Source: an uncultured Eubacteriales bacterium (GTDB lineage: Bacteria; Bacillota; Clostridia; Christensenellales; Aristaeellaceae). From it: DNA of 54,103 nucleotides. Under the pieces are notes generated by a model. That model saw only the letters and a program-made list of their open reading frames with translations. It made no database searches and was not told the DNA's origin. The stretch covers positions 1-54,103 of the forward strand of contig CADBZH010000004.1 of NCBI GenBank assembly GCA_902799045.1. The letters run 5' to 3'. Position 1 is the first letter of the stretch. The number at the start of each line of letters is the position of its first letter. Below are positions 17,860 to 26,424 of the stretch, in pieces. Both the position numbers and the translations under genes were made by a program.

Positions 17860-18862
17860 TGAATATGTGACGCTCGTCGAATGGAAGGTGACGGACGGAG
17901 CCTATGTGAAGCAGGGCCAGACGGTCGCGGAAATCGAGACGACCAAGGAATCCAGCGAGCTGGAGGCCGAGGCGGAGGGATACATTCACCTCCTGGCAGC
18001 GGCGGATACGGAAATCCGCGTGGCCGAAACGGTGGCGGTGATCACGGATGCCCCGGAATACCGGGTTATGAAGGAGAAGAAGGACTTCTCCGGCATCAAG
18101 ATCACGGAAAAGGCCAGGGCGCTGATCGAAAAGTACAACGTGGATCTGGCCGCGTTTGGGGGATGCACCATCGTTCGCGAGAAGGACGTTCTCGCGTTGG
18201 TGAACCGCAGCGAGACGGTCGAGAGGAGCAGGGCCAACGACGTGGTGATCGTTTGTGGCGGCGGGCTTGCGAAGATGACCATCGACCTGATCAGGCTGAA
18301 CAAGGCCTACAATATCCACGGCTTTGTGGACGACAACCCCAGGGTCGGGCCGGAATTGATGGGCGTTCCGTATCTGGGCGGCCTGGACAAGCTGAAGGAG
18401 ATCCGCTCGGAGGGGTACAAGACGGCGGTCAACGCCAACGGAAGCATCGCGATCGACAACCAGGCGGACGCGTTCCATCGAAGGGAAAGGATCTATGAGC
18501 AGATCTCGCAGAGCGACTATTTCCTTCCGACGCTGATCCATCCTTCAGCCCAGATCGCGCCTTCCGCGCAGCTCGGAGAGGGCGTGCTTGTGTTTGAAAA
18601 CGCGGTGATCGGCAGCGACGCCGTCGTCGGCGACGACTGCATCATCAACACGGGCGCCATCGTGTCGCACGACTGCGTCATCGGGAATCACACGCGCGTC
18701 TCGCCCGGCGCCATCCTGGCGGGCGATGTTCATGTCGGTGAGAATTCGTTGATCGGCATGGGGGTTACGATCTATCTGGGCGTTCGGATCGGCAAGAACG
18801 TCATCATCTCCAACGGCCAGAATATCATGGGGGATATTCCGGACAATACGGTGGTCAAATAA
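17819..18862 (+). CDS. Lipoyl domain fused to a NeuD/PglD-type sugar acyltransferase
   Basis: 347 aa. AAGGAG at 17806-17811 sets ATG 17819. Residues about 5-78 are a lipoyl domain with Lys43 in EIETTKESSE, the site LplA would modify. Residues about 96-132 (KITEKARALIEKYNVDLAAF, then REKDVLALV) resemble the peripheral-subunit-binding domain that docks E1 or E3. From about 140 the chain is NeuD/PglD-like: a Rossmann-type nucleotide-sugar domain (VVIVCGGGLAKMTIDLI), then left-handed beta-helix repeats. His284-Asp285 (IVSHDCVIG) aligns with the catalytic His-Glu of PglD. The E2 catalytic domain (HxxxDG) is absent here and from the whole window. Arg293 stands where PglD has a second His near the acetyl-CoA site. 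I infer acyl transfer from lipoyl-lysine to an amino sugar. Confidence 0.9.
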   Translation: MEKSMKMPRLGVNDEYVTLVEWKVTDGAYVKQGQTVAEIETTKESSELEAEAEGYIHLLAAADTEIRVAETVAVITDAPEYRVMKEKKDFSGIKITEKARALIEKYNVDLAAFGGCTIVREKDVLALVNRSETVERSRANDVVIVCGGGLAKMTIDLIRLNKAYNIHGFVDDNPRVGPELMGVPYLGGLDKLKEIRSEGYKTAVNANGSIAIDNQADAFHRRERIYEQISQSDYFLPTLIHPSAQIAPSAQLGEGVLVFENAVIGSDAVVGDDCIINTGAIVSHDCVIGNHTRVSPGAILAGDVHVGENSLIGMGVTIYLGVRIGKNVIISNGQNIMGDIPDNTVVK

Positions 18863-18879
18863 GCGCAAAGGAAAGAATC

Positions 18880-20244
18880 ATGATGGGATCCTCGTACGAT
18901 GTGACGGTTATTGGCGGCGGCCCGGGCGGATACAAGGCGGCCGAACTGCTGGGTGAAAAGGGGCTGCGCGTGGCGCTCGTGGAAGCGTCCGAGATCGGCG
19001 GCACCTGTCTCAATATGGGATGCATTCCCTTCAAGACGTACCTTCACGCCTCGAGGATCAACCGCGACGCCGCGCTGCTGGCCGGGCGGGGAATCCTGGA
19101 CGCGAATCCGGGCCGGCTTCATCAGGCGCAGATCCTGAAGGAGAAGGACGGCATCGTCAGGGGCCTCCGGCAGAGCGTGGAGGCCGGGCTGCGCCAAAGA
19201 GGCGTGACGCTTTACCGAGGGACTGCGGAGGTGCTCGGGGATTCGGATTCTGAATTCACAGTCCGCGCGGAGGGCGAGCTGCTGAAAAGCACGCGGCTGA
19301 TCATCGCGACCGGCTCGGAGGAGAAGCGGATCACGGTGCCCGACGGGCTGCCCTATCGGGTGATCACCAGCAAGGAGATGCTGGAGCTGGACGCGCTGCC
19401 GGAAGAAGTGGATATCATCGGCGCGGGCACGATCGGGCTGGAGGCCGCCAGCTATTACCTCGACGCCGGGTGCCGCGTCACGCTCGTCGAAGCAGCGGAG
19501 AGGATTGGCGGACACATCGACGGCGAGATGGCGAAGGCGCTCGCGAGAATCCTGGAGAAGCGGGGTGCGACGATCCTGACGGAGACCCGGCTCGAGCGCT
19601 TTGACGCGGACGGCGTGGCGTATCGGAATCGGGAAGGGGAGATCAGGCGCAACCCCGACACGGTGCTCATCGCGGTGGGAAGGCGGCCAAAGGTCGACAG
19701 AAACAGCGTCGAGAGGCTTCAGCTGAGGCTGGACGGCGATGGGATCTGGATCGACGAGATGTGCAGGACTTCCCATGAAAACGTATACGCCTGCGGAGAC
19801 GTGACCGGCAAGCTGATGCTCGCCCATACGGCGTACCGGCAGGCGAAGGTCATCGCGGACGCCATCTGCGGCACGCCCTGCGCGATGGATTACAGCCTGG
19901 TTCCCCGCGTGATTTACACCAACCCCGAGGTCCTGACGATAGGCGCGACCGAGGAGGACTGTGTCAGGGACGGAATCCCCTACAGGGCAGACGCGCTTCC
20001 GATGACCTACAGCGGCAAGTATTTCGCGGAAAATGGAAAAGACGGCGCGAAGGCAAAGATCATCGCGGACGGGGAAGATCGGCTGATCGGCCTTCACGTG
20101 ATCGGAAACGGTTTTTCGGAGTTTTCGATGGCCGCGGAGCTCATGATCGCCAATCGGATGAAAATCGAGGAGATTGGCAGGCTGGTGTTTCCGCATCCCA
20201 CTTACGCGGAGATCTTCTCGGAGCTGACCGCGATGCGCCGATAA
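18880..20244 (+). CDS. lpdA: Dihydrolipoamide dehydrogenase (E3)
   Basis: 454 aa, normal length. The FAD-binding GGGPGG (12-17) is followed by the redox-active GGTCLNMGC with Cys43 and Cys48. An NAD-binding IIGAGTIGLEAASYYL comes next, then the second FAD motif in VYACGDVTG, and the C-terminal interface His-Glu pair in FPHPTYAEIFSE. It reoxidises dihydrolipoyl groups with NAD+. It closes the dehydrogenase module directly downstream of the lipoyl-acyltransferase fusion, giving a full turnover cycle of E1, lipoyl arm and E3. AAAGGAAAG precedes tandem ATGs at 18880 and 18883. Confidence 0.95.
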   Translation: MMGSSYDVTVIGGGPGGYKAAELLGEKGLRVALVEASEIGGTCLNMGCIPFKTYLHASRINRDAALLAGRGILDANPGRLHQAQILKEKDGIVRGLRQSVEAGLRQRGVTLYRGTAEVLGDSDSEFTVRAEGELLKSTRLIIATGSEEKRITVPDGLPYRVITSKEMLELDALPEEVDIIGAGTIGLEAASYYLDAGCRVTLVEAAERIGGHIDGEMAKALARILEKRGATILTETRLERFDADGVAYRNREGEIRRNPDTVLIAVGRRPKVDRNSVERLQLRLDGDGIWIDEMCRTSHENVYACGDVTGKLMLAHTAYRQAKVIADAICGTPCAMDYSLVPRVIYTNPEVLTIGATEEDCVRDGIPYRADALPMTYSGKYFAENGKDGAKAKIIADGEDRLIGLHVIGNGFSEFSMAAELMIANRMKIEEIGRLVFPHPTYAEIFSELTAMRR

Positions 20245-20271
20245 CGAACTGAAAGAAGAAGGAATGGGCGG

Positions 20272-21135
20272 ATGGACGACAGACAGATGAAGCAAAAGCA
20301 GCTGGAAATCCTGCATGAGCTGGACCGGGTGTGCAACGAGGTCGGCGTGCGTTATTACCTGGCCTACGGGTCCTGCCTCGGCGCGGTACGGCATCAGGGC
20401 TATATTCCCTGGGACGATGATATCGACGTGGTCATGACCGTGCCGGCCATGAAAAAGCTGCTGGAGAACCGGGACAGGTTCAGGGACAACTATTTCATAC
20501 AGTGCAGGCAGACCGAGCCCAACTGGACCAATATGATGTACAACCTGCGCGACTCGAATACCTCCTATTTCTCCATCGAAGACGGTCAGAAGGATATCAA
20601 CCACGGCATGAAGGTCGATATCTACCTGCTGTTTCCCTATCCGGACAATCCGTTCGTGGCCCACAAGCTCATCATCGATACGTTTATCCTCCGGCTTCTG
20701 TACATGCGCAACAGCGGGGAATTGCCGGAGCACCATGGCCGATTCGTCAAGTGGGGCTCGAAGGTCGTCAAGGCGCTGTACCCCGGCAAGCGGGGCGACA
20801 GGAAGATCCGCGCGGTTGAGGACAAGCTGGTCAACAACGGGGGAAAGAAGTATGTGTCCGTCTTCTTCGGGGACGACATCACGCCTTTTTCCGCCTTCAA
20901 ATTCCCGGTTGAACTGTTCCAGGAGCCGAAGCGCCTCAAGTTTGAGGACTATATGGCGCCCTGCCCCAGCCAGCCGGAGCTGATGTGCGAAATGTGCTAC
21001 GGAAAGGACTACATGGCCTTTCCGCCGGAGGAAAAGCGGCAGTCCCGGCACGACACCTATTTTGTCAGCTGTGACGAACCGTATACGAAGTATGAAGGAA
21101 TCTACTATCATTCCGGGAAACTGACCAGAGAATAG
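20272..21135 (+). CDS. LicD-family phosphotransferase, copy 1
   Basis: 287 aa. The LicD signature is YLAYGSCLGAVRHQGYIPWD followed by DDIDV. The protein then carries the usual basic and aromatic-rich C-terminal part with YMAFPPEEKRQSRH. LicD proteins move a phospho-alcohol (choline, polyol) from a CDP carrier onto a sugar. This is the first of three LicD genes in the operon (also 21148 and 26425), beside a TarI-like cytidylyltransferase at 21978. It starts 27 bases after the E3 gene. The donor could be a CDP-polyol or a CMP-phosphonate; the sequence does not decide. Confidence 0.88.
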   Translation: MDDRQMKQKQLEILHELDRVCNEVGVRYYLAYGSCLGAVRHQGYIPWDDDIDVVMTVPAMKKLLENRDRFRDNYFIQCRQTEPNWTNMMYNLRDSNTSYFSIEDGQKDINHGMKVDIYLLFPYPDNPFVAHKLIIDTFILRLLYMRNSGELPEHHGRFVKWGSKVVKALYPGKRGDRKIRAVEDKLVNNGGKKYVSVFFGDDITPFSAFKFPVELFQEPKRLKFEDYMAPCPSQPELMCEMCYGKDYMAFPPEEKRQSRHDTYFVSCDEPYTKYEGIYYHSGKLTRE

Positions 21136-21147
21136 AGGACGCATTCG

Positions 21148-21975
21148 ATGAAACCGTTGAACAGGCGCGAATTGCAGATCGGAGAGATTCATGAGATACT
21201 CTACGCGATGCTGCAATATCTGGACGAAGTGTGCCGGGAGAATCATATCACCTACTTTCTCTCCGGCGGGACGGCGATCGGCGCGATTCGTGAAAAGGGC
21301 TTTATTCCCTGGGACGACGATCTGGATATCATGCTGCCGAGAGGGGAATACGACAGGCTGATCCGCTGCCTGGAGGAAAGAAATCACCCCGCGTACAAGG
21401 TTTACTCCCTGCGGGACAGCACCTGGAACCGCCCTTACAGCTGCCTGGTGGACGAGACCACCGAGGGCAGGCACGAGCTGGTCAACTATTCCCACATCGG
21501 CGTCACGATGGATATCCTTCCGATGGACGGGCTGCCTGATTCCTTTGAGAAGGTAAAGCGCTACTACAGAATCCTTCGCCTGAAATACGCCTTCTACTAT
21601 TCCTCCATCAAGGAGGACTACGCGGAGGGCGAGAAGCTGCTGTGGGCCAAAAAGCTCATGGGCGTTCTGGCCAGGAGGATCGGCGCACATCGCATATCGG
21701 AACACATTGACCGATGCGCCCGGAAGATGGATTACGCGACGGCGAATTACGTGGGCTGCTCCGTGCTGATCCACTTCATGGAGAAGGAACGCTTCGACAA
21801 GGATTGGTTCAAATCCCAGGAATACGTGGCGTTTAACGGCGGAGCATTTCCGGTGATGAATGGCTATGACGAATACCTGCGCGCCCTGTATGGCAATTAC
21901 ATGAAGAGGCCGGAAACGGAGTCGGATCCGGATCATCACACACATTATTACCGGAAGAACGGCAAAGGGGATTGA
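21148..21975 (+). CDS. LicD-family phosphotransferase, copy 2
   Basis: 275 aa with the signature YFLSGGTAIGAIREKGFIPW and DDDLDIMLPRGEYDRL, and a C-terminal LYGNYMKRPETES-type end. It is divergent from copy 1, so this is not a recent duplication. GAGGA lies 9 bases before the ATG. Its stop overlaps the region of the next start. By position it forms a unit with copy 1, the IspD/TarI-like cytidylyltransferase and the epimerase at 22700, likely adding one phosphodiester-linked substituent. Confidence 0.88.
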   Translation: MKPLNRRELQIGEIHEILYAMLQYLDEVCRENHITYFLSGGTAIGAIREKGFIPWDDDLDIMLPRGEYDRLIRCLEERNHPAYKVYSLRDSTWNRPYSCLVDETTEGRHELVNYSHIGVTMDILPMDGLPDSFEKVKRYYRILRLKYAFYYSSIKEDYAEGEKLLWAKKLMGVLARRIGAHRISEHIDRCARKMDYATANYVGCSVLIHFMEKERFDKDWFKSQEYVAFNGGAFPVMNGYDEYLRALYGNYMKRPETESDPDHHTHYYRKNGKGD

Positions 21976-21977
21976 GT

Positions 21978-22691
21978 ATGGCAAACATTGCGTTGATAAT
22001 CGCGGGCGGAGCGGGAAACCGCATGCACCAGGACATTCCGAAGCAGTTTCTGACCGTGAATGAAAAGCCTGTGATCGTGTATACGCTGGAAGCATTTCAG
22101 TCTCATCCGGAGATCGACGCGGTGGCGGTGGTTTGCATAGAGGGCTGGGAGCAGGTGCTCTGGGCCTATGCCAAGCAATTCAACATTTCAAAGCTGCAGA
22201 TCGTGGTGCCCGGCGGAAAGAACGGCCAGGATTCCATTCGCAACGGCGTGATGGAGCTGGAGAAGCATTATGCTGCGGACGATCTGGTTTTGATCCACGA
22301 CGCCATTCGTCCGATGGTCAGCGCCGACATCATCTCTGACAACATTCGCGTGGCCCGCAAATACGGCAACGCGATCACCGTGATCCCGTGCGCGGAAGCC
22401 ATGATGCAGACGGAGGACGGCGTGGTGTCGGTCGGCTCCTATCCGCGCGACCGCCTGAAGCGGACGCAGACGCCGCAGGCCTTCCGAATCGGGGATATCT
22501 GCGATTTGCACAGAAGGGCTCTGCAGGCAGGCATCACCAATTCCGTGGCCTCCTGCACCCTCAAGATCGAAATGGGCGAGCCGGTCTATTTCTCCTCCGG
22601 CTCTGAAAAGAACATCAAGCTGACCACCGTGGAGGATATCGATATCTTCAAGGCGCTTCTGGCGGCCAAGCGGTCTGACTGGTTGAAGTAG
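21978..22691 (+). CDS. IspD/TarI-like polyol-phosphate cytidylyltransferase
   Basis: 237 aa from ATG 21978 with AAGGGG 7 bases before; a TTG two codons earlier is possible. The nucleotide-binding start is IIAGGAGNRMHQDIPKQF. GGKNGQDSIRNG, HDAIRPMVSADII, TQTPQAFR and a C-terminal TTVEDIDIFK all belong to the IspD/TarI family. TarI makes CDP-ribitol; IspD makes CDP-methylerythritol. Setting among LicD genes and an SDR enzyme favours a CDP-polyol donor for the glycan over isoprenoid synthesis. The exact polyol is unknown, because no TarJ-type reductase is next to it. Confidence 0.88.
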   Translation: MANIALIIAGGAGNRMHQDIPKQFLTVNEKPVIVYTLEAFQSHPEIDAVAVVCIEGWEQVLWAYAKQFNISKLQIVVPGGKNGQDSIRNGVMELEKHYAADDLVLIHDAIRPMVSADIISDNIRVARKYGNAITVIPCAEAMMQTEDGVVSVGSYPRDRLKRTQTPQAFRIGDICDLHRRALQAGITNSVASCTLKIEMGEPVYFSSGSEKNIKLTTVEDIDIFKALLAAKRSDWLK

Positions 22692-22699
22692 GAGGACGC

Positions 22700-23758
22700 A
22701 TGCTATCCAATCATTCGCTGTGGATTTCCGACATGGACAGGGTCATCGACAGTCTTCCCGCGCTTTCGGAGCTGGAAGGCAGGTCGGTGTTGATCACCGG
22801 GGCTTCCGGGCTGATCTGCTCCGCGATCGTCCATCTGCTGATTCGATACAACGAGACGCACACGGGGCAGATCCGGATCTACGCCGCGGCGCGCAACCGG
22901 GAGAAGCTGGCCGGCATGTTCGGCGACTGCATGGACAGGCCCTGTTTCACCTATGTTCCCTATGAGGCCACCGCCAGGGAGGCGTCGTTTCTGTTTTCCT
23001 GCGATTACATCATTCATGGCGCGGGCAACGCGTATCCGGCCATGATCACCAGGGAACCCGTCGAGACCATGGCGGGGAATTTCCTGGGGCTGCTGGGCCT
23101 GCTGGAGTACGCGAGGCAGCGCGAAGTCAGGCGCGTTCTGTATATCAGCTCCAGCGAGGTATACGGCAGGAAGGACGACACACTGCCCTACGACGAGGGC
23201 GAATACGGATACATCGACCTGCTCAACGCCAGGAACTCCTATTCTGTCGGGAAGCGGGCCGCGGAAACGCTGTGCGTCTCGTATGCCGAGGAGTACGGCG
23301 TGGATTCCGTCATCGTGCGCCCCGGGCACATCTACGGGCCGACGGCCTCCGCCGGCGACAACCGCGTATCCTCCGCGTGGGCGTATGCCGCGGCCCGCGG
23401 AGAGGACATCGTCATGAAGAGCGCCGGGTCTCAGCTCAGAAGCTACTGCTATTGTCTGGATTGTGCTTCCGCCATACTGACGGTTCTGCTGAAGGGCGAA
23501 AGATCCAGTGCCTACAACATCTCAAACAAGGCCTCCATCGCGAGCATCCGTCAGATCGCGGAGATCCTGGCGGAATCGGCGGGCGTGTCACTGAGGCTTG
23601 AATTGCCGTCGCAACAGGATATCAGCGGCTTCAACCCGATGAGCAACTCCTCGCTGCGGAGCGACCGCCTGGAGGGATTGGGCTGGAGAGGGCTGTTTGA
23701 CGCACCCGACGGCTTCTCCCACACAGTGACGATTTTGAGGGACGAATTGAACGGCTGA
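22700..23758 (+). CDS. NAD-dependent epimerase/dehydratase (extended SDR)
   Basis: 352 aa. The Rossmann motif is VLITGASGLICSAIVHLL, with Cys in place of the usual third Gly. The active site has SSSEVYG and the Tyr-Lys pair in NSYSVGKRAAE. VRPGHIYGPTASAGDNR follows. GGAGG lies just before the ATG. The pairing of an SDR of this type with a TarI-like gene and LicD suggests that it makes or modifies the nucleotide-linked moiety transferred by LicD. The substrate is not known. Confidence 0.87.
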   Translation: MLSNHSLWISDMDRVIDSLPALSELEGRSVLITGASGLICSAIVHLLIRYNETHTGQIRIYAAARNREKLAGMFGDCMDRPCFTYVPYEATAREASFLFSCDYIIHGAGNAYPAMITREPVETMAGNFLGLLGLLEYARQREVRRVLYISSSEVYGRKDDTLPYDEGEYGYIDLLNARNSYSVGKRAAETLCVSYAEEYGVDSVIVRPGHIYGPTASAGDNRVSSAWAYAAARGEDIVMKSAGSQLRSYCYCLDCASAILTVLLKGERSSAYNISNKASIASIRQIAEILAESAGVSLRLELPSQQDISGFNPMSNSSLRSDRLEGLGWRGLFDAPDGFSHTVTILRDELNG

Positions 23759-23809
23759 CCGTGAAAGGGATGCCGTCTCACAGATCGCGATAACCGGCGA
23801 GGGAATGCG

Positions 23810-24919
23810 ATGACAAGGGTATTGATGATTACCAACAGGTTCATATTTGGGGGAATCGAAAAGCTCCTGCTGGACGTTTTTGAGAACCGGAAGGACCCCG
23901 ACCTGCAGTATGACCTGTTGATGCTGACAACTGAAAAGGATCCCGCGCTGATCGACCGGGTCAAGGCCGCGGGCGTGAACTGTTACAGCCTGGAGCTGGA
24001 CAGGCACGGTTCCCTGGAGCGGCAGTGGCATCACTACCGGGCGCTGTATCGCTTCCTGAAGGAGCATCGCTACGACGTGGTCCATGTCAACATCACGAGC
24101 TACGCGCGGGTGCTGGACATGCTGACGATCCGGCTGGCGGGCGTGCCCGTGCGGATCATCCATTCCCACTCCGCGGACGAGCATGATCCGCTTTCCAGAA
24201 GGATCATCCGCCCGCTGAGAAAGCTGTACGACTATACGGCGACCGATTTCCTGGCCTGCTCCGACGGCGCGGCCAGGCATCTGTTCAGCAAAAGGATTTG
24301 CAGGGAAAAGAGATATGTGGTTATCAACAACGGGATCGAGGTCGACCAGTACCGCTTTTCCGAAGCGGACCGGGCGGCGGTCCGGGACCGGCTGGGCGTC
24401 GGCGACGCGCTGCTGATCGGGCATGTCGGCCGGCTGACCGAAGCCAAGAACCATGGATTCCTGCTGGAGGTGTTCAAGGCGCTGCATGAGATCCGGCCGG
24501 ACAGCCGGCTCCTGCTGGTGGGGGACGGCGAGCTTCGACAGGCCATAGAGTACCGGATAGCCGAATTTGGGCTGGGCGACAGTGTCATACTGTACGGCGC
24601 TTCGGCGGATATCCCGATGTTGCTTTCGTCGATGGACGTGTTTTTGTTTCCGTCGGTCTGGGAAGGATTGGGTATATCGGTCATTGAGGCACAGTGTAAC
24701 GGCTTGCCGTGCTACATATCCGACAATGTGCCGCGAGCGGCAATGATTACCTCAAACGTTTGGCAATATGACCTCAGCGAGGGCGCTGAACGATGGGCCA
24801 GACATATACTGGACGCGGAGAACAAAAGAGTGGATGAGATGGAAAAAATCAAACAGGCGCATTTTGACATACTCGATTCCGTCCGCCAGCTCGAAGGGAT
24901 CTATGCGAAAAAGGGTTAG
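23810..24919 (+). CDS. GT4-type glycosyltransferase (EpsF-like)
   Basis: 369 aa, GT-B fold. The N-terminal half starts VLMITNRFIFGGIEKLLLD and has HSHSADEHDP. The C-terminal half has IGHVGRLTEAKNHGFLLE, LLVGDGELR and the nucleotide-binding EX7E region VFLFPSVWEGLGISVIEAQ. It is a retaining transferase that probably extends the lipid-linked repeat unit in the cytoplasm. Its TAG stop is formed by the first three bases of the inverted-repeat element at 24917-25080. Confidence 0.93.
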   Translation: MTRVLMITNRFIFGGIEKLLLDVFENRKDPDLQYDLLMLTTEKDPALIDRVKAAGVNCYSLELDRHGSLERQWHHYRALYRFLKEHRYDVVHVNITSYARVLDMLTIRLAGVPVRIIHSHSADEHDPLSRRIIRPLRKLYDYTATDFLACSDGAARHLFSKRICREKRYVVINNGIEVDQYRFSEADRAAVRDRLGVGDALLIGHVGRLTEAKNHGFLLEVFKALHEIRPDSRLLLVGDGELRQAIEYRIAEFGLGDSVILYGASADIPMLLSSMDVFLFPSVWEGLGISVIEAQCNGLPCYISDNVPRAAMITSNVWQYDLSEGAERWARHILDAENKRVDEMEKIKQAHFDILDSVRQLEGIYAKKG

Positions 24920-25080
24920 AGCGTGTTTCTAAAATCCCGAACGTGCATTTTCGGCGTCTCAGGCTGCATTTCTGTGTTGCTTTTCCTCGACTTGCAGCCA
25001 GTAAGCCTTCGGAAAATCGCCTTGAAATGCAGCCTGATACCCTCGAAACTGCACATCCTCGACTTTAGAAACACACTCTA
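24917..25080. repeat. 164-base palindromic element with 17-base terminal inverted repeats (MITE/REP-like)
   Basis: TAGAGCGTGTTTCTAAA (24917-24933) and TTTAGAAACACACTCTA (25064-25080) are inverted repeats with one mismatch. Inner arms also pair imperfectly: GTGCATTTTCGGC with AGGCTGCATTT on the left, and AAATGCAGCCT with CGAAACTGCAC on the right. The whole element can fold into one long hairpin. It fills most of the 189-base gap between two operon genes and has no open frame. A related, degenerate copy is at 1-128. I infer a non-autonomous mobile or REP-type element; the family is not identified. Confidence 0.75.
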
Positions 25081-25108
25081 GTTCAACATCATTCTGGAAG
25101 GTTGTCTC

Positions 25109-26383
25109 ATGAAAAACACGATTTCAAAAATCTTCGCAATACTGCTGTTCACATTCCCGCTGGTGTGCAATTACGATGTGTTTCGGTTCACGCCTTCGCT
25201 GCTGTACTGCGTGATCGGCTTCCTGCTGCTGGCGCTGTATCTGCTGGAGGGGAAGAAGCTGTCGATTGACCTGCGGGCGATGCCGTACCTGGTCTACATC
25301 GTGATATCGGCCACCATCGGCATCGTTCATTCGAAGGACAATACGGTATACACGCTGTTCATGAAGCTGGCGCTGTATGTGCTGACGCTGATTGTGTTCT
25401 ATCTGTGCTACTGGCAGGTGATGGATCAGAAATTCGCGATGCGCCTGTATACGGCAATCACAGTAATCGTCACGGCGATCGTCATCGTGCAGTATGTCTT
25501 CGCGGCGATGGGGAGGGGCTTTTGCCTGGTCGTTCCCGGCATCCCGGTGGCCGGCGTCGAGGATTTGATGACGGATCAGATCAGATCCAACCAGCTGGTG
25601 GCCAATCGGTATTCCTCCTTCTTCTTTGAGCCCGCGCATCAGGCGCAGTTTGTGCTGCCCTGCCTGACGCTGATCCTGCTCGGAAAGCCCCAGGCGAGCC
25701 GCAAGAGCCTGGCCCTGGCGGTTTTCATCACGATCGGCCTGCTGTGCACGACATCCATGATCGGCATCCTGGGCGCGGCCATCATCTGGCTGTTCTATGT
25801 CTATGTGTCGCTGAAATCGAAGAAGGCCAGGCAGTGGTATTTCCTGCTGATCCTGCTTCCGCTGCTAGCCGGCGGCGTGCTGTACTACATCAGCCGGGAC
25901 GATCTGATGCGCGTGCTGAACGACAGGCTGGGTTCGCTCAACCTGTTCAGCCAGGATCGCTCCGAGGGCTTCAGGCGCATGAAGTACGGGTGGTTCTGCT
26001 ATGGCGAGCTCGACGGCGTGCGAAAGCTGCTGGGCGTGGGCTATCAGAACATCGGCGATTATCTGTCAAACTCCGGCATCGGCTACAAGCTGCTGGGCAC
26101 GAACGATCCCCAGTATCTCTCCTATACCAACGGCATCACGAAAATGCTGATCGGCATAGGCCTGGTCGGGACCGTCATGAACCTGAACCTGTTCTTCTTC
26201 GACGCGGTGCGCAGCAAGGATAAGTGCGTCTATGGCCTGCTGCTGGTATGGGGCATCGTCATGTTCACGTCCAATGCCTTCGACGATCTGGGCAATATCA
26301 ACCTGCTGGTGCTGATCATGTGCAAGGTGTATGGAGAGAAGAAGATCAAAATGAAGCACACGCTGTCCATCGCCATACGATAG
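25109..26383 (+). CDS. wzy: Wzy-type O-antigen/capsule polymerase
   Basis: 424 aa with about 11-12 predicted membrane segments and little soluble sequence. A periplasm-facing loop lies between the middle helices, with NRYSSFFFEPAHQAQFVLPC, which fits the EpsG/Wzy pattern of conserved Phe-Glu-Pro. A later region has GVGYQNIGDYLSNSG. These features suit a repeat-unit polymerase working with the flippase at 30383. It is separated from the preceding gene by the palindromic element, so its expression could be modulated by that hairpin. Confidence 0.85.
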   Translation: MKNTISKIFAILLFTFPLVCNYDVFRFTPSLLYCVIGFLLLALYLLEGKKLSIDLRAMPYLVYIVISATIGIVHSKDNTVYTLFMKLALYVLTLIVFYLCYWQVMDQKFAMRLYTAITVIVTAIVIVQYVFAAMGRGFCLVVPGIPVAGVEDLMTDQIRSNQLVANRYSSFFFEPAHQAQFVLPCLTLILLGKPQASRKSLALAVFITIGLLCTTSMIGILGAAIIWLFYVYVSLKSKKARQWYFLLILLPLLAGGVLYYISRDDLMRVLNDRLGSLNLFSQDRSEGFRRMKYGWFCYGELDGVRKLLGVGYQNIGDYLSNSGIGYKLLGTNDPQYLSYTNGITKMLIGIGLVGTVMNLNLFFFDAVRSKDKCVYGLLLVWGIVMFTSNAFDDLGNINLLVLIMCKVYGEKKIKMKHTLSIAIR

Positions 26384-26424
26384 GGCGGATTCGGGACAGA
26401 GCGACGGGCGGAGGTAGAGCGAAT

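Noticed and set aside
24920-25108. Small gene in the gap before wzy
   Set aside because: The gap is filled by the inverted-repeat element and has no start codon with a ribosome site and an open frame of useful length.
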